A DNA stretch of 17,993 nucleotides from Candidatus Aenigmatarchaeota archaeon (GTDB lineage: Archaea; Aenigmatarchaeota; Aenigmatarchaeia; GW2011-AR5), in assembly GCA_018304565.1 (NCBI GenBank), contig JAGVVX010000002.1:1-17993 (forward strand), given 5' to 3'. The position numbers were made by a program, and so were the translations under genes. Each line of letters starts with the position of its first letter. Positions within the stretch are counted from its first letter, which is position 1. The notes under the pieces were generated by a model. That model was not told the DNA's origin, searched no databases, and worked only from the letters and a program-made list of their open reading frames with translations. This document shows positions 6,118 to 12,146 of this stretch, one piece after another.

Positions 6118-6894
6118 TCACAGCTTCTTCTTCGCCTCGGCCAGGAAATCTTCTGCCTTCTGCTCCAAGACATCCAGCGCGCTCTCAACGATTTCCCGCG
6201 GTTTCAGCCCTGACACGGATTCTACGGTGAATATGAATGAATTCTCGTCGGCTTTGACAGTCACGCCGTCGCTGGCCTCGACGCATCTCATGCAGAGTAT
6301 GCAGCTGGATTCCTTTGCCACTCTGGGTTTGCCGTCGCGTTTTTCAAAAACATGCGTGGGGCATACGTCCGCTATTTCCGGGCTGGCTTTTTCGGGGTTT
6401 ACGCGAACAATAGGAAAATTCTGATATCCGACAACAGCCGCCTGCCACTTCACATGTTCCTTCCCGAAGCCTAGCTGTGCGGCAGCTGAAAACTTGAGTT
6501 TCTGCCTTTCCAAGAGTTCAACTATTGGAATATTCGGATCGATCGATGCAGCGTCTGCATCGCTTTTCATGTCCCCTGCAGTTACAATACAGGGTCCTTC
6601 TTTTTCAACGACAAATGTAATTTCGCAATTAGCGCAGCCTTTACCTCCGAATTTGCAGTCTTCTTTGAGCCTGTACATCTTCTGGTCGAATAAAAGCGGG
6701 ATCAAGCCGAGCCTGTGGGCAACAACCTCGTCAAAAAGCCCGGAAGTATTCTCTTCAAAATCCACGTCCTCGATAGCCATTATTGGTATCTCGCCGAACA
6801 TAGTCCTGCGCAGTGCGTTAGCGAAGGCAAAATCTATTCCTTCTGCAACGAATTTCAGTTTTGTGCCGTTGTGTTCGAGAATTTTAACCTGCAT
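6118..6894 (-). CDS. rpo3: RNA polymerase subunit Rpo3 (RpoD), 4Fe-4S type
   Basis: This 258-aa alpha-like assembly subunit of archaeal RNA polymerase pairs with Rpo11 and binds Rpo10. The N-terminal assembly domain has FANALRRTMFGEIPIMAIE and HRLGLIPLLFD. A Cys cluster KFGGKGCANC (C87, C90, with C80) is typical of archaeal Rpo3. The inserted ferredoxin-like domain is retained: C178 (VCPTHVF) then C198, C201 and C204 (SSCILCMRCVEA), four Cys able to hold one iron-sulfur cluster. A GAGGAAAT site in the 12-nt gap after uS11 serves as the ribosome-binding site. Confidence 0.95.
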   Translation of the reverse strand: MQVKILEHNGTKLKFVAEGIDFAFANALRRTMFGEIPIMAIEDVDFEENTSGLFDEVVAHRLGLIPLLFDQKMYRLKEDCKFGGKGCANCEITFVVEKEGPCIVTAGDMKSDADAASIDPNIPIVELLERQKLKFSAAAQLGFGKEHVKWQAAVVGYQNFPIVRVNPEKASPEIADVCPTHVFEKRDGKPRVAKESSCILCMRCVEASDGVTVKADENSFIFTVESVSGLKPREIVESALDVLEQKAEDFLAEAKKKL

Positions 6895-6906
6895 AATTAT
6901 TTCCTC

Positions 6907-7296
6907 TTACACCCTGCGTCCACGCCGTCCGCCCTTTTTCTTGCAGCCGTCGTGGGGTATCGGCGTGACGTCTTCAATGGAGCCTATTCTGAAACCTGCT
7001 CTTGCTAAGGCGCGTATTGCCGGCTGTGCTCCCTGGCCGGGCATTTTTGATTTTATTCCTCCCGGGGCTCTTATGCGTATGTGAAGATTTGTTATGCCCA
7101 TGGACAATGCCTTTTCAGCTGCCTTTCTTGATGCAACCATGGCCGTGAATGGTTTTCCCTTGTTCATGTCTTTATCCGACACCATGCCGCCTGAAACAGT
7201 AGCAATGGTTTCGCTGCCTGTAACGTCAGTTATATGTATTATAGTATTGTTTAGCGACGAAAAAATATGCGCAACCCCCCATCGTTCTTTGTCCAT
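6907..7296 (-). CDS. rps11: Ribosomal protein uS11
   Basis: This is a 129-aa 30S platform protein. Family blocks are WGVAHIFSSLNNTIIHITDVTG, GKPFTAMVASRKAAEKA, IRAPGGIKSKMPGQGAQPAIRAL (residues 74-96) and the basic tail HDGCKKKGGRRGRRV. The open frame reaches GTG 7314, but GGTGA centred about 8 nt before ATG 7296 decides for MDKERWGVAH. It lies between uS4 (44 nt upstream) and rpo3, the standard archaeal order. Confidence 0.95.
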   Translation of the reverse strand: MDKERWGVAHIFSSLNNTIIHITDVTGSETIATVSGGMVSDKDMNKGKPFTAMVASRKAAEKALSMGITNLHIRIRAPGGIKSKMPGQGAQPAIRALARAGFRIGSIEDVTPIPHDGCKKKGGRRGRRV

Positions 7297-7340
7297 TTTA
7301 TTCACCTGCTTCACTTATTATCGGTTCATCTTTCATAGAA

Positions 7341-7844
7341 TCACTCTGCTTTTTCATTTTTCCCCTTTTCCATGACAGCTGTTTTTATCTTCGGGCTGAG
7401 GGAAACGCTTTCTTCTTCCTCTTGCTTGATTATGTAACTTGGCCACCTGATTCTTCTTCTGTCCACTAGTATGTGGCCGTGAACAATAAGCTGTCTTGCC
7501 TGCCTTGGGCTGTGTGCAAGGCCTTTTTTGTGTACGATTGTCTGCAATCTTCTTGAAAGCAAATCGCTGAGGTTTGTCTCAAGTATATCGTCAAGGGTCT
7601 GGCATTTTATCCCGAGTTTGTTCAATTTCTCTATGAGCACCTTTTCCTTTTTCACATCGTGATGCGCCTGCAGGTCCCTGGCGCGCCTGCGGAAATCACG
7701 CAGCACCCCTTCTGCCCTCCATATTTCTTTTTTTCTGCGTAAGCCATAGTCCTGTTCGAGCTTTTTCTCTCTTTCTATCCTGTCCTTGTCGTAAGGCTTC
7801 TGCGGCCGCGAATATTTCTTTTCCTGTCTTTTCGGGTGTCCCAT
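7341..7844 (-). CDS. rps4: Ribosomal protein uS4
   Basis: This is a 167-aa primary 16S rRNA-binding protein. The archaeal N-terminus MGHPKRQEKKYSRPQKPYDKDR is followed by the arginine-rich EGVLRDFRRRARDL and an S4 RNA-binding domain (about 95-150) with SRRLQTIVHKKGLAHSPRQA and VHGHILVDRRRIRWPSYI. The C-terminus is acidic/basic and slightly short. The orphan gene upstream ends 6 nt before this start. Confidence 0.95.
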   Translation of the reverse strand: MGHPKRQEKKYSRPQKPYDKDRIEREKKLEQDYGLRRKKEIWRAEGVLRDFRRRARDLQAHHDVKKEKVLIEKLNKLGIKCQTLDDILETNLSDLLSRRLQTIVHKKGLAHSPRQARQLIVHGHILVDRRRIRWPSYIIKQEEEESVSLSPKIKTAVMEKGKNEKAE

Positions 7845-7850
7845 GATTGA

Positions 7851-8084
7851 TCACACAGAAACGTAACATGCAAGATAGTGGATCAGCATTTGCAATTTGT
7901 GATTCTGTTTTTCAAGTACTTCAATATCCAGACCATCTGTAGATCTCATTCGAGCTTTATAACTTGCTAACCACGGATCTGTTTTTTCTTGAAACATTTT
8001 TCTGCCCCATACTAGACCCTCTTTACCGCCGTTATCGTAAATAAATTTCGTAGTTTCCATCGCTGATCTTCTAGAACTGTCCAT
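7851..8084 (-). CDS. Orphan gene between uS13 and uS4
   Basis: This 77-aa protein is not recognised. It is predicted to be soluble, mostly helical and charged, with three Trp/Tyr-rich spots (GLVWGRKMF, DPWLASYKARM) and a C-terminal hydrophobic segment (HKLQMLIHYLACYVSV). It sits 1 nt after the uS13 stop and 6 nt before the uS4 start, in a place where archaeal alpha operons normally have nothing. The clean spacing on both sides supports a genuine, co-translated gene. No function can be assigned. A ribosome-associated or silent accessory protein are both possible. Confidence 0.65.
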   Translation of the reverse strand: MDSSRRSAMETTKFIYDNGGKEGLVWGRKMFQEKTDPWLASYKARMRSTDGLDIEVLEKQNHKLQMLIHYLACYVSV

Positions 8085-8085
8085 A

Positions 8086-8589
8086 TCACTTCTTCTCCTC
8101 TTTTGCAGCGGGCTTTGCAGCTTGCAGGATCTTCTTTTTCACAACACCGACAGTTTTCTGGCTGCGGAATGAGGATCTTGTGCGCTGGCCTCTTACAGGC
8201 AGGCCGAATTCATGCCTTACGCCCCTGTAGGCGTGCATTTTTTTGAGTGTGTTTATGTCCTCCATTTTTTTAAACTGCAACTCAGAACCATATACATGCA
8301 CATTGGCGCCGGTCTCGGTGTCCTTTCTTCTGTTCATCATCCATGCCGGTATCTCCTTGTTTTCTTTTGCCAGTGATTTCACAAAATTTTCAAGCGTTTT
8401 TATCTCTGCTTCAGCCATGGTACCAAGCTTCTTTTTTCCGTCTATGCCGGTCTTCTGGAGTATTGCGTTGGTGAGCATGAAACTTATGCCCGGGATTTTT
8501 CTCAAGCCTCTGCTTACAGGAAGCTCGCCGTTTATGTCAGTTGCAAGAAATCTTACTATCCTCCTGACTTCAGTTTTCTGTTCAGCCAT
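8086..8589 (-). CDS. rps13: Ribosomal protein uS13
   Basis: This 167-aa protein of the 30S head contacts P-site tRNA and bridges the subunits. Conserved segments: VRRIVRFLATDINGELPVSRGLRKIPGIS (residues 8-36), LAKENKEIPAWMMNRRKD, and the tail RGVRHEFGLPVRGQRTRSSFR. The C-terminus is extended by a Lys/Ala-rich tail (QAAKPAAKEEKK). The open frame extends 22 codons upstream, but those codons are eL24 read in another frame. The true ATG at 8589 overlaps the eL24 stop as TAATG. Confidence 0.95.
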   Translation of the reverse strand: MAEQKTEVRRIVRFLATDINGELPVSRGLRKIPGISFMLTNAILQKTGIDGKKKLGTMAEAEIKTLENFVKSLAKENKEIPAWMMNRRKDTETGANVHVYGSELQFKKMEDINTLKKMHAYRGVRHEFGLPVRGQRTRSSFRSQKTVGVVKKKILQAAKPAAKEEKK

Positions 8590-8753
8590 TAAATCGCCTT
8601 TGCCCACTTGAATTTTCTTGGGTCTCTTCCAAGTTTCATCATATTTTTTTCGCATTTGAGGGCGTCAAACCACAATATTTTGCCTGTTTTACCGATAACC
8701 ATCTTCCCCGTCCCTTGCTCTACCTTCTTTGAACAAAAACTGCAGTTTGCCAT
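8589..8753 (-). CDS. rpl24e: Ribosomal protein eL24 with a substituted zinc ligand
   Basis: Translating the gap between eS28 and uS13 gives 54 residues starting MANCSFCSKKVEQGTGK and ending EKNMMKLGRDPRKFKWAKAI, clearly eL24. The zinc ribbon is C4-x2-C7, then position 30, then C34. Position 30 is Asp (FDALKC) where the family has Cys (FCSSKC). Asp can coordinate zinc, so the fold may survive, but this is unusual. It starts 2 nt after the eS28 stop and shares a base with the uS13 start. In many archaea eL24 is followed by ndk and infB rather than uS13. Confidence 0.92.
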   Translation of the reverse strand: MANCSFCSKKVEQGTGKMVIGKTGKILWFDALKCEKNMMKLGRDPRKFKWAKAI

Positions 8754-8755
8754 AG

Positions 8756-8962
8756 TTATCGCCTGCCGTAACTGCCTGAGGATTCCATTTCAGTCTCACG
8801 AAGCATGAGGATGTCGCCTATCCTTACAGGGCCTATTACGTTACGCGTCAGTATCTTGCCCTTGTCGCGGCCATCAACAACCCTGGCTTTTACTCGTAAG
8901 ACTCCTTTGGCGCCTACCCGTCCTATAATGTTGATGACTTCTGCAGGTGAAGCTTCTTGCAT
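8756..8962 (-). CDS. rps28e: Ribosomal protein eS28
   Basis: This is a 68-aa OB-fold protein near the mRNA exit channel. It has the near-invariant core EVINIIGRVGAKGVLRVKARVVDGRDKGK along residues 8-36 and the ending LRETEMESSGSYGRR (the family ends in RETEREARRLR-like tails). Length is normal. It lies in the usual L7Ae-eS28-eL24 order, but a mini-hairpin array separates it from L7Ae. Confidence 0.95.
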   Translation of the reverse strand: MQEASPAEVINIIGRVGAKGVLRVKARVVDGRDKGKILTRNVIGPVRIGDILMLRETEMESSGSYGRR

Positions 8963-8986
8963 ATTATCACGTTATTTGGATGCAAA

Positions 8987-9068
8987 TTTCTCAAAAAGCG
9001 CAGCTTTTTGGAATTCTCGAAATCCAAAGGATTTTGGAATTCTCGGAGAAGCTTCGCTTCTCCCAAGA
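8987..9068 (+). repeat. Mini-hairpin array, copy 1 (modules A-B-D)
   Basis: Three 19-nt hairpins, each with 8-bp arms and a 3-nt loop: A CAAAAAGC/GCTTTTTG (8992-9010), B CGAAATCC/GGATTTTG (9018-9036, one G-T wobble), D GGAGAAGC/GCTTCTCC (9045-9063). GAATTCTC-like linkers separate them and CAAGA ends the array. Module C of the longer copies is missing. It sits between L7Ae (stop 10 nt away) and eS28, antisense to that operon. Confidence 0.85.
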
Positions 9069-9078
9069 TTATTCTTGA

Positions 9079-9393
9079 TTACTTCAAAACGTCGCCGAGT
9101 TTTTTCTTGCCTTCGCCGGCATCAAGCACAGCTACCGCAGCTGTGGACACCTCTATGCCAGCCGCACGGCCCAGCTCTGATTTGCTGGATACGCGAACAA
9201 GTGGTATTTTTTTCTCGTCGCACAATGGCTGCAGATGCATAGCAATTTCTGGAGGATCGACATCATCTGCAACGACAACAAGCTTGGCTATTCCGCGCTC
9301 CACGGCCTTTGTTGCCTCGTTAAGGCCTCTCCTGATTTTTCCTGTTTCGCGAGCTATCTCGATCACTTCAAGAATTTCATTGACCTTGTTCAT
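9079..9393 (-). CDS. rpl7ae: Ribosomal protein L7Ae (kink-turn binding)
   Basis: This is a 104-aa kink-turn RNA-binding protein. In archaea it works in the 50S subunit, in C/D and H/ACA snoRNPs and in RNase P. Signatures: ARETGKIRRGLNEATKAVERG, LVVVADDVDPPEIAMHL and the end GIEVSTAAVAVLDAG. It is somewhat short at the N-terminus compared with 115-125 aa relatives. The ATG at 9393 is preferred over the in-frame GTG at 9402, which lies in a TATATA-containing leader. It pairs functionally with Nop10 encoded nearby on the other strand. Confidence 0.95.
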   Translation of the reverse strand: MNKVNEILEVIEIARETGKIRRGLNEATKAVERGIAKLVVVADDVDPPEIAMHLQPLCDEKKIPLVRVSSKSELGRAAGIEVSTAAVAVLDAGEGKKKLGDVLK

Positions 9394-9526
9394 TATATAC
9401 ACCCTGGTCTCAAATACAAAGCTGTATTAAGAAACGAAACTATTAAAATTAACCTTTTTAAGGATTTTATCCGAAAGATTGCTGGGTGTCTGGCGTCTTC
9501 ACCCGTCGTCTGCAATGATGGATGTC

Positions 9527-9550
9527 GGAGAAGCTTCGCTTCTCCCAAGA
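9527..9550 (+). repeat. Solo D module of the mini-hairpin family
   Basis: GGAGAAGC (9527-9534), loop TTC, GCTTCTCC (9538-9545) and CAAGA (9546-9550) are identical to the terminal module of the longer arrays. It lies in the divergent spacer between L7Ae and eS27, without modules A-C. Confidence 0.8.
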
Positions 9551-9568
9551 TCATATCGTTATTGATAT

Positions 9569-9649
9569 AACCCACAACTAAAATTGTGGGTTTGTTGAAC
9601 GATGTGATCCCAGAGACATTGTGTTTCATCTGCTGTCTAAAGACAGCAG
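9569..9649. repeat. Two perfect hairpins upstream of eS27
   Basis: AACCCACAA/TTGTGGGTT (9569-9592, 6-nt loop) and CTGCTGTCT/AGACAGCAG (9630-9649, 2-nt loop). With the solo D module they form three stems within 125 nt of the 298-nt spacer between L7Ae and eS27. No gene is visible in that spacer. They may act in the eS27 leader or be repeat remnants. Confidence 0.55.
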
Positions 9650-9691
9650 TTGTCAATGCCTCTGAGGATAAAGATAGGTGGTATCCTAGGT

Positions 9692-9865
9692 ATGGAAGAG
9701 AGAAGCAAATTCCTGAAAGTAAAATGCGAGAAATGCAAGAACGAGCAGATAATATTTAACAGATGCGCTACACTGGTTAAATGTCTGGTTTGTGATGCTG
9801 TTTTAGCTGAGCCTACCGGCGGCAAAGCCAACATACAAGCAAGCATTCTGCAGGTTCTAGGCTGA
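9692..9865 (+). CDS. rps27e: Ribosomal protein eS27
   Basis: This is a 57-aa zinc-ribbon protein of the small subunit: FLKVKCEKCKNEQIIFNRC, then VKCLVCDAVLAEPTGGKA. Ligands are C12-x2-C15 and C31-x2-C34. The open frame extends upstream to TTG 9650, but a GGTGG ribosome-binding sequence about 10 nt before ATG 9692, together with the family N-terminus, decides the start. It heads the plus-strand operon eS27-aIF2a-nop10-PAC2, an arrangement common in archaea. Confidence 0.94.
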   Translation: MEERSKFLKVKCEKCKNEQIIFNRCATLVKCLVCDAVLAEPTGGKANIQASILQVLG

Positions 9866-9911
9866 AGAGAAATCTGGTTTCTTCTTCCAGTCTTCTTCAA
9901 GGGTTGATTTT

Positions 9912-10664
9912 ATGGTGAAAAAAAAGGGAGTTCCAGAGGTTGGCGAACTTGTTATCTGCAGAATAAGCAAGATCAATCCCCATTCTGCTTTTGCCCTTAT
10001 GGAAGAATACGACATAGAAGGCATGGTGCATATCTCAGAGATCACCAGCGGGTGGGTCAGAGACATCAGGCAATTCGTCAAGACGGGCGAAACAAAGGTG
10101 GCAAGAGTCTTAAGCGTTGACGATCGCGGGCGCGTATCGCTTTCGCTGAAGCGTGTAGGCGACATTGACAAGAACAGGAAGATGAAATCCTATCGCATGG
10201 AACACAGGGCAGAAAAGATGTTAGAACTGGCTGCCCAGATGCTCAACAAGAAGCCTGAAGAGGCTTATAAGGAAGTGGGCAGCAAACTGATGGAAGGCAT
10301 TGGATCTCTTTATGAAGGCTTCCTCGCTGCTATGCAGAGGCCGGATTCTCTCCTGGAAATGGGCATTCCGGAGAAATGGATTGCTGTGCTGAAAGAGATT
10401 GCGGAAAAGAACATTGAGCAGAAGGAATTTGAATTCAAGGCAAAACTGGCAATTAAGACTTTTAAACCCACGGGGATATATGTTATAAAAAGCATACTGT
10501 CAGAAGCAGAAAAAATGCATCTGAAAGTGCATTACATAGCAGCGCCCTCGTATTTTGTCAGATATTCATCAAAGAATGCAAAGAAAGGAGAAAAGGAATT
10601 TCAGGAAAAGCTCAACAAGCTTGCAGAAAACAAAGAAGCTGACGTGTCTTTTGTGATTGCATGA
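9912..10664 (+). CDS. aif2a: Translation initiation factor aIF2 subunit alpha
   Basis: This is the 250-aa alpha subunit of the heterotrimer that delivers initiator Met-tRNA to the small subunit. An S1/OB domain spans about residues 8-85 (GELVICRISKINPHSAFALM, then GMVHISEITSGWVRDI, then GRVSLSLKRV). A helical middle domain follows, then a C-terminal alpha-beta domain (KLAIKTFKPTGIYVIKSIL). Length is near the archaeal norm of 260-275. The ATG at 9912 follows GGTTGAT. Its stop overlaps the nop10 ATG (ATGA at 10661-10664). Confidence 0.95.
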   Translation: MVKKKGVPEVGELVICRISKINPHSAFALMEEYDIEGMVHISEITSGWVRDIRQFVKTGETKVARVLSVDDRGRVSLSLKRVGDIDKNRKMKSYRMEHRAEKMLELAAQMLNKKPEEAYKEVGSKLMEGIGSLYEGFLAAMQRPDSLLEMGIPEKWIAVLKEIAEKNIEQKEFEFKAKLAIKTFKPTGIYVIKSILSEAEKMHLKVHYIAAPSYFVRYSSKNAKKGEKEFQEKLNKLAENKEADVSFVIA

Positions 10665-10816
10665 GATTAAGAAAATGCCCAAAATGCAGCAGTTATTCGC
10701 TTAAACATGTATGCTGCGGTTCGACAACAGTCAGCCCGCATCCGGCGAAATATCATCCTGCCCGCGCAGCTTATCTGCGCCTTGCAAAGAAACCTGGACA
10801 TTCTCAAAAAGCGTAG
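10661..10816 (+). CDS. nop10: H/ACA snoRNP protein Nop10, ending inside a repeat
   Basis: This 51-aa protein begins MRLRKCPKCSSYSLKHVCCG and continues TVSPHPAKYHPARAAYLRL, matching Nop10, the scaffold between Cbf5 and L7Ae in RNA-guided pseudouridylation. The first zinc pair C6-x2-C9 is present. The second pair is collapsed to adjacent C18-C19 where archaeal proteins usually have CPxC, so zinc binding is doubtful. The last codons (HSQKA and TAG) lie within hairpin A of the mini-hairpin array at 10801. The stop exists because that loop reads GTA instead of GCA. It overlaps aIF2a by 4 nt. Confidence 0.92.
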   Translation: MRLRKCPKCSSYSLKHVCCGSTTVSPHPAKYHPARAAYLRLAKKPGHSQKA

Positions 10817-10908
10817 CTTTTTGGAATTCTCGAAATCCAAAGGATTTCGGAATCTCAGAGAAACGAAGTTTCTCTCAAGATCTCGGAGAAGCTTCGCTTC
10901 TCCCAAGA
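10801..10908 (+). repeat. Mini-hairpin array, copy 2 (modules A-B-C-D)
   Basis: Four perfect 8-bp/3-nt-loop hairpins: A 10805-10823, B 10831-10849, C AGAGAAAC/GTTTCTCT 10857-10875, D 10885-10903, then CAAGA. Successive modules start 26, 26 and 28 nt apart and are joined by GAATTCT, GAATCTC and CAAGATCTC. It overlaps the 3' end of nop10 and fills the gap to the PAC2 gene, in the same direction as both. Confidence 0.88.
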
Positions 10909-10933
10909 CAAAACAGATTGATGTTGATTTATA

Positions 10934-11701
10934 ATGCAGACAAAAACGCAGATACTCGAAAAGGTGAAGCTGAACAAACCCGTGCTTATTGAAGGGCTGC
11001 CGGGAATAGGCAATGTTGGCAGGGTTGCTGCGGGCTATCTTATTTCTGAGTTGAAGATGAAGAAATTTGCAGAGCTTTATTCGCACCATTTCCTGCCCCT
11101 CGTCATGCTCCAGGAAGACGGAACCGCGAGCTTATTGAAATGCGAGTTCTACTATCAGAAGCAGAACAACCTTATTATCCTGACTGGCGACACGCAGAGC
11201 ATTTCTCCAGAAGGTCATTACGAAGTTTGTGAGGTAATCTTGGATCTCGCTGAAAAGATGGGCGTCAAGGAAATTATAACACTTGGCGGATTTGCAGAAG
11301 GCAAGCAGGTTGATGAACCGCGCGTTGTCGGGGCTGTAAATGACAAATCCCTTCTGAAGAAATATGGAAAATATGATATTGATTTTGGAAAAGAGCACCC
11401 GGTTGGCACTGTCGTCGGCGCTAGCGGCCTCCTGTTGGGTCTTGGAAGAAGCCGCGGAATGGATGGACTGTGCCTGATGGGAGAGACTTTCGGCCTTCCA
11501 CTGATGACGGATCCAAAGGCGGCCGACAGGGTTCTTCACGTGCTTTCAAGGGTTCTCGGCATAAAGCTGGATCTCACAAAACTCGAAAAGACGATAAAGG
11601 GCATGGAAGACAGGATCAGAACCACAGACAAGATACATAAGAGTATACTGGAACAGATACCAAAACAAGGCAAGGAAGACCAGACGGGATATATTGGCTA
11701 A
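10934..11701 (+). CDS. PAC2-family proteasome assembly chaperone
   Basis: This 255-aa protein has the PAC2 pattern: PVLIEGLPGIGNVGRVAAGYL (about 16-36), FLPLVMLQEDGTA, LIILTGDTQ, IITLGGFAEGK and TVVGASGLLLGLGRSRGMDGLCLMGET (residues 159-185). Archaeal relatives (PbaA/PbaB) bind 20S proteasome subunits or act as ATP-independent chaperones. The C-terminal helix ends in IG rather than the HbYX tail that would activate the proteasome, so gate opening is not indicated. It is the fourth gene of the eS27 operon, after the repeat array. In many archaea it sits directly behind nop10. Confidence 0.9.
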   Translation: MQTKTQILEKVKLNKPVLIEGLPGIGNVGRVAAGYLISELKMKKFAELYSHHFLPLVMLQEDGTASLLKCEFYYQKQNNLIILTGDTQSISPEGHYEVCEVILDLAEKMGVKEIITLGGFAEGKQVDEPRVVGAVNDKSLLKKYGKYDIDFGKEHPVGTVVGASGLLLGLGRSRGMDGLCLMGETFGLPLMTDPKAADRVLHVLSRVLGIKLDLTKLEKTIKGMEDRIRTTDKIHKSILEQIPKQGKEDQTGYIG

Positions 11702-11749
11702 AGAATCAGTTTTGGCCCAATCTAAAAGCTTAAGAATTTGCAGTATGAT

Positions 11750-11793
11750 ATGTTCTGAGAACATGTCAACCAGAAAGCATTTAATTGCTTTCT
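11750..11793. repeat. Two short hairpins downstream of the PAC2 gene
   Basis: ATGTTCT/AGAACAT (11750-11764, 1-nt centre) and AGAAAGCA/TGCTTTCT (11772-11793, 6-nt loop). They lie 49-92 nt past the PAC2 stop and just before the 98-bp element, making four consecutive stems in the 232-nt spacer. They may contribute to transcript 3'-end formation. Confidence 0.5.
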
Positions 11794-11812
11794 AGGATAA
11801 CAGATAGGCTGG

Positions 11813-11910
11813 TTATAGTCATGCAAAGAAAGAATCGATATATACTTTCTTTGCTGACTATATGTGAAGCAAATAAATCATATCCTGTTTATTTATTTGC
11901 TTCACTATAA
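11813..11910 (+). repeat. 98-bp double-hairpin repeat, copy 2
   Basis: This is the same element as 5627-5724, in the same orientation, with one difference (C at 11879, in the right-hand loop). It lies between the PAC2 gene and rpo6. Its terminal ACTATAA (11904-11910) is about 26 nt before the rpo6 ATG, where a TATA box is expected. Sequence similarity stops abruptly at both ends, consistent with a discrete unit. Confidence 0.85.
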
Positions 11911-11933
11911 CACTTATTTTCTGAGGATGAAAA

Positions 11934-12128
11934 ATGTTTGAATATAGTGGACTCACAAGATTCGAAAAGACAAGGGTAATATCCGCGCGGGCGCTGCAGA
12001 TATCGATGGGAGCGCCAGTGCTCATTAAGACACACCTGCACGAACCGAAAGAGATAGCTAAACTTGAATTTGAGAAGAACGTACTGCCCATAACTGTGAA
12101 AAGGCGGGCACCTATGAAAAATGACTGA
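11934..12128 (+). CDS. rpo6: RNA polymerase subunit Rpo6 (RpoK)
   Basis: This is a 64-aa omega-like subunit that clamps and stabilises the largest subunit. The hallmark LTRFEKTRVISARALQISMGAPVL is near-complete along residues 7-30, with LEFEKNVLPITVKRR after it. The start ATG at 11934 follows GAGGATGA. Rpo6 and uS2 normally follow Rpo10 in the alpha operon. Here they are on the opposite strand, about 8 kb away. Confidence 0.95.
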   Translation: MFEYSGLTRFEKTRVISARALQISMGAPVLIKTHLHEPKEIAKLEFEKNVLPITVKRRAPMKND

Positions 12129-12146
12129 ATTCTGCTGGTGATTAAT

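Noticed and set aside
8590..8655. N-terminal extension of uS13 to 8655
   Set aside because: Those codons are eL24 in another frame; the ATG at 8589 gives the family N-terminus and a TAATG overlap.
8987..10908. CRISPR array
   Set aside because: Units within an array are different hairpins, the linkers are short and similar rather than unique spacers, and no cas gene is present.
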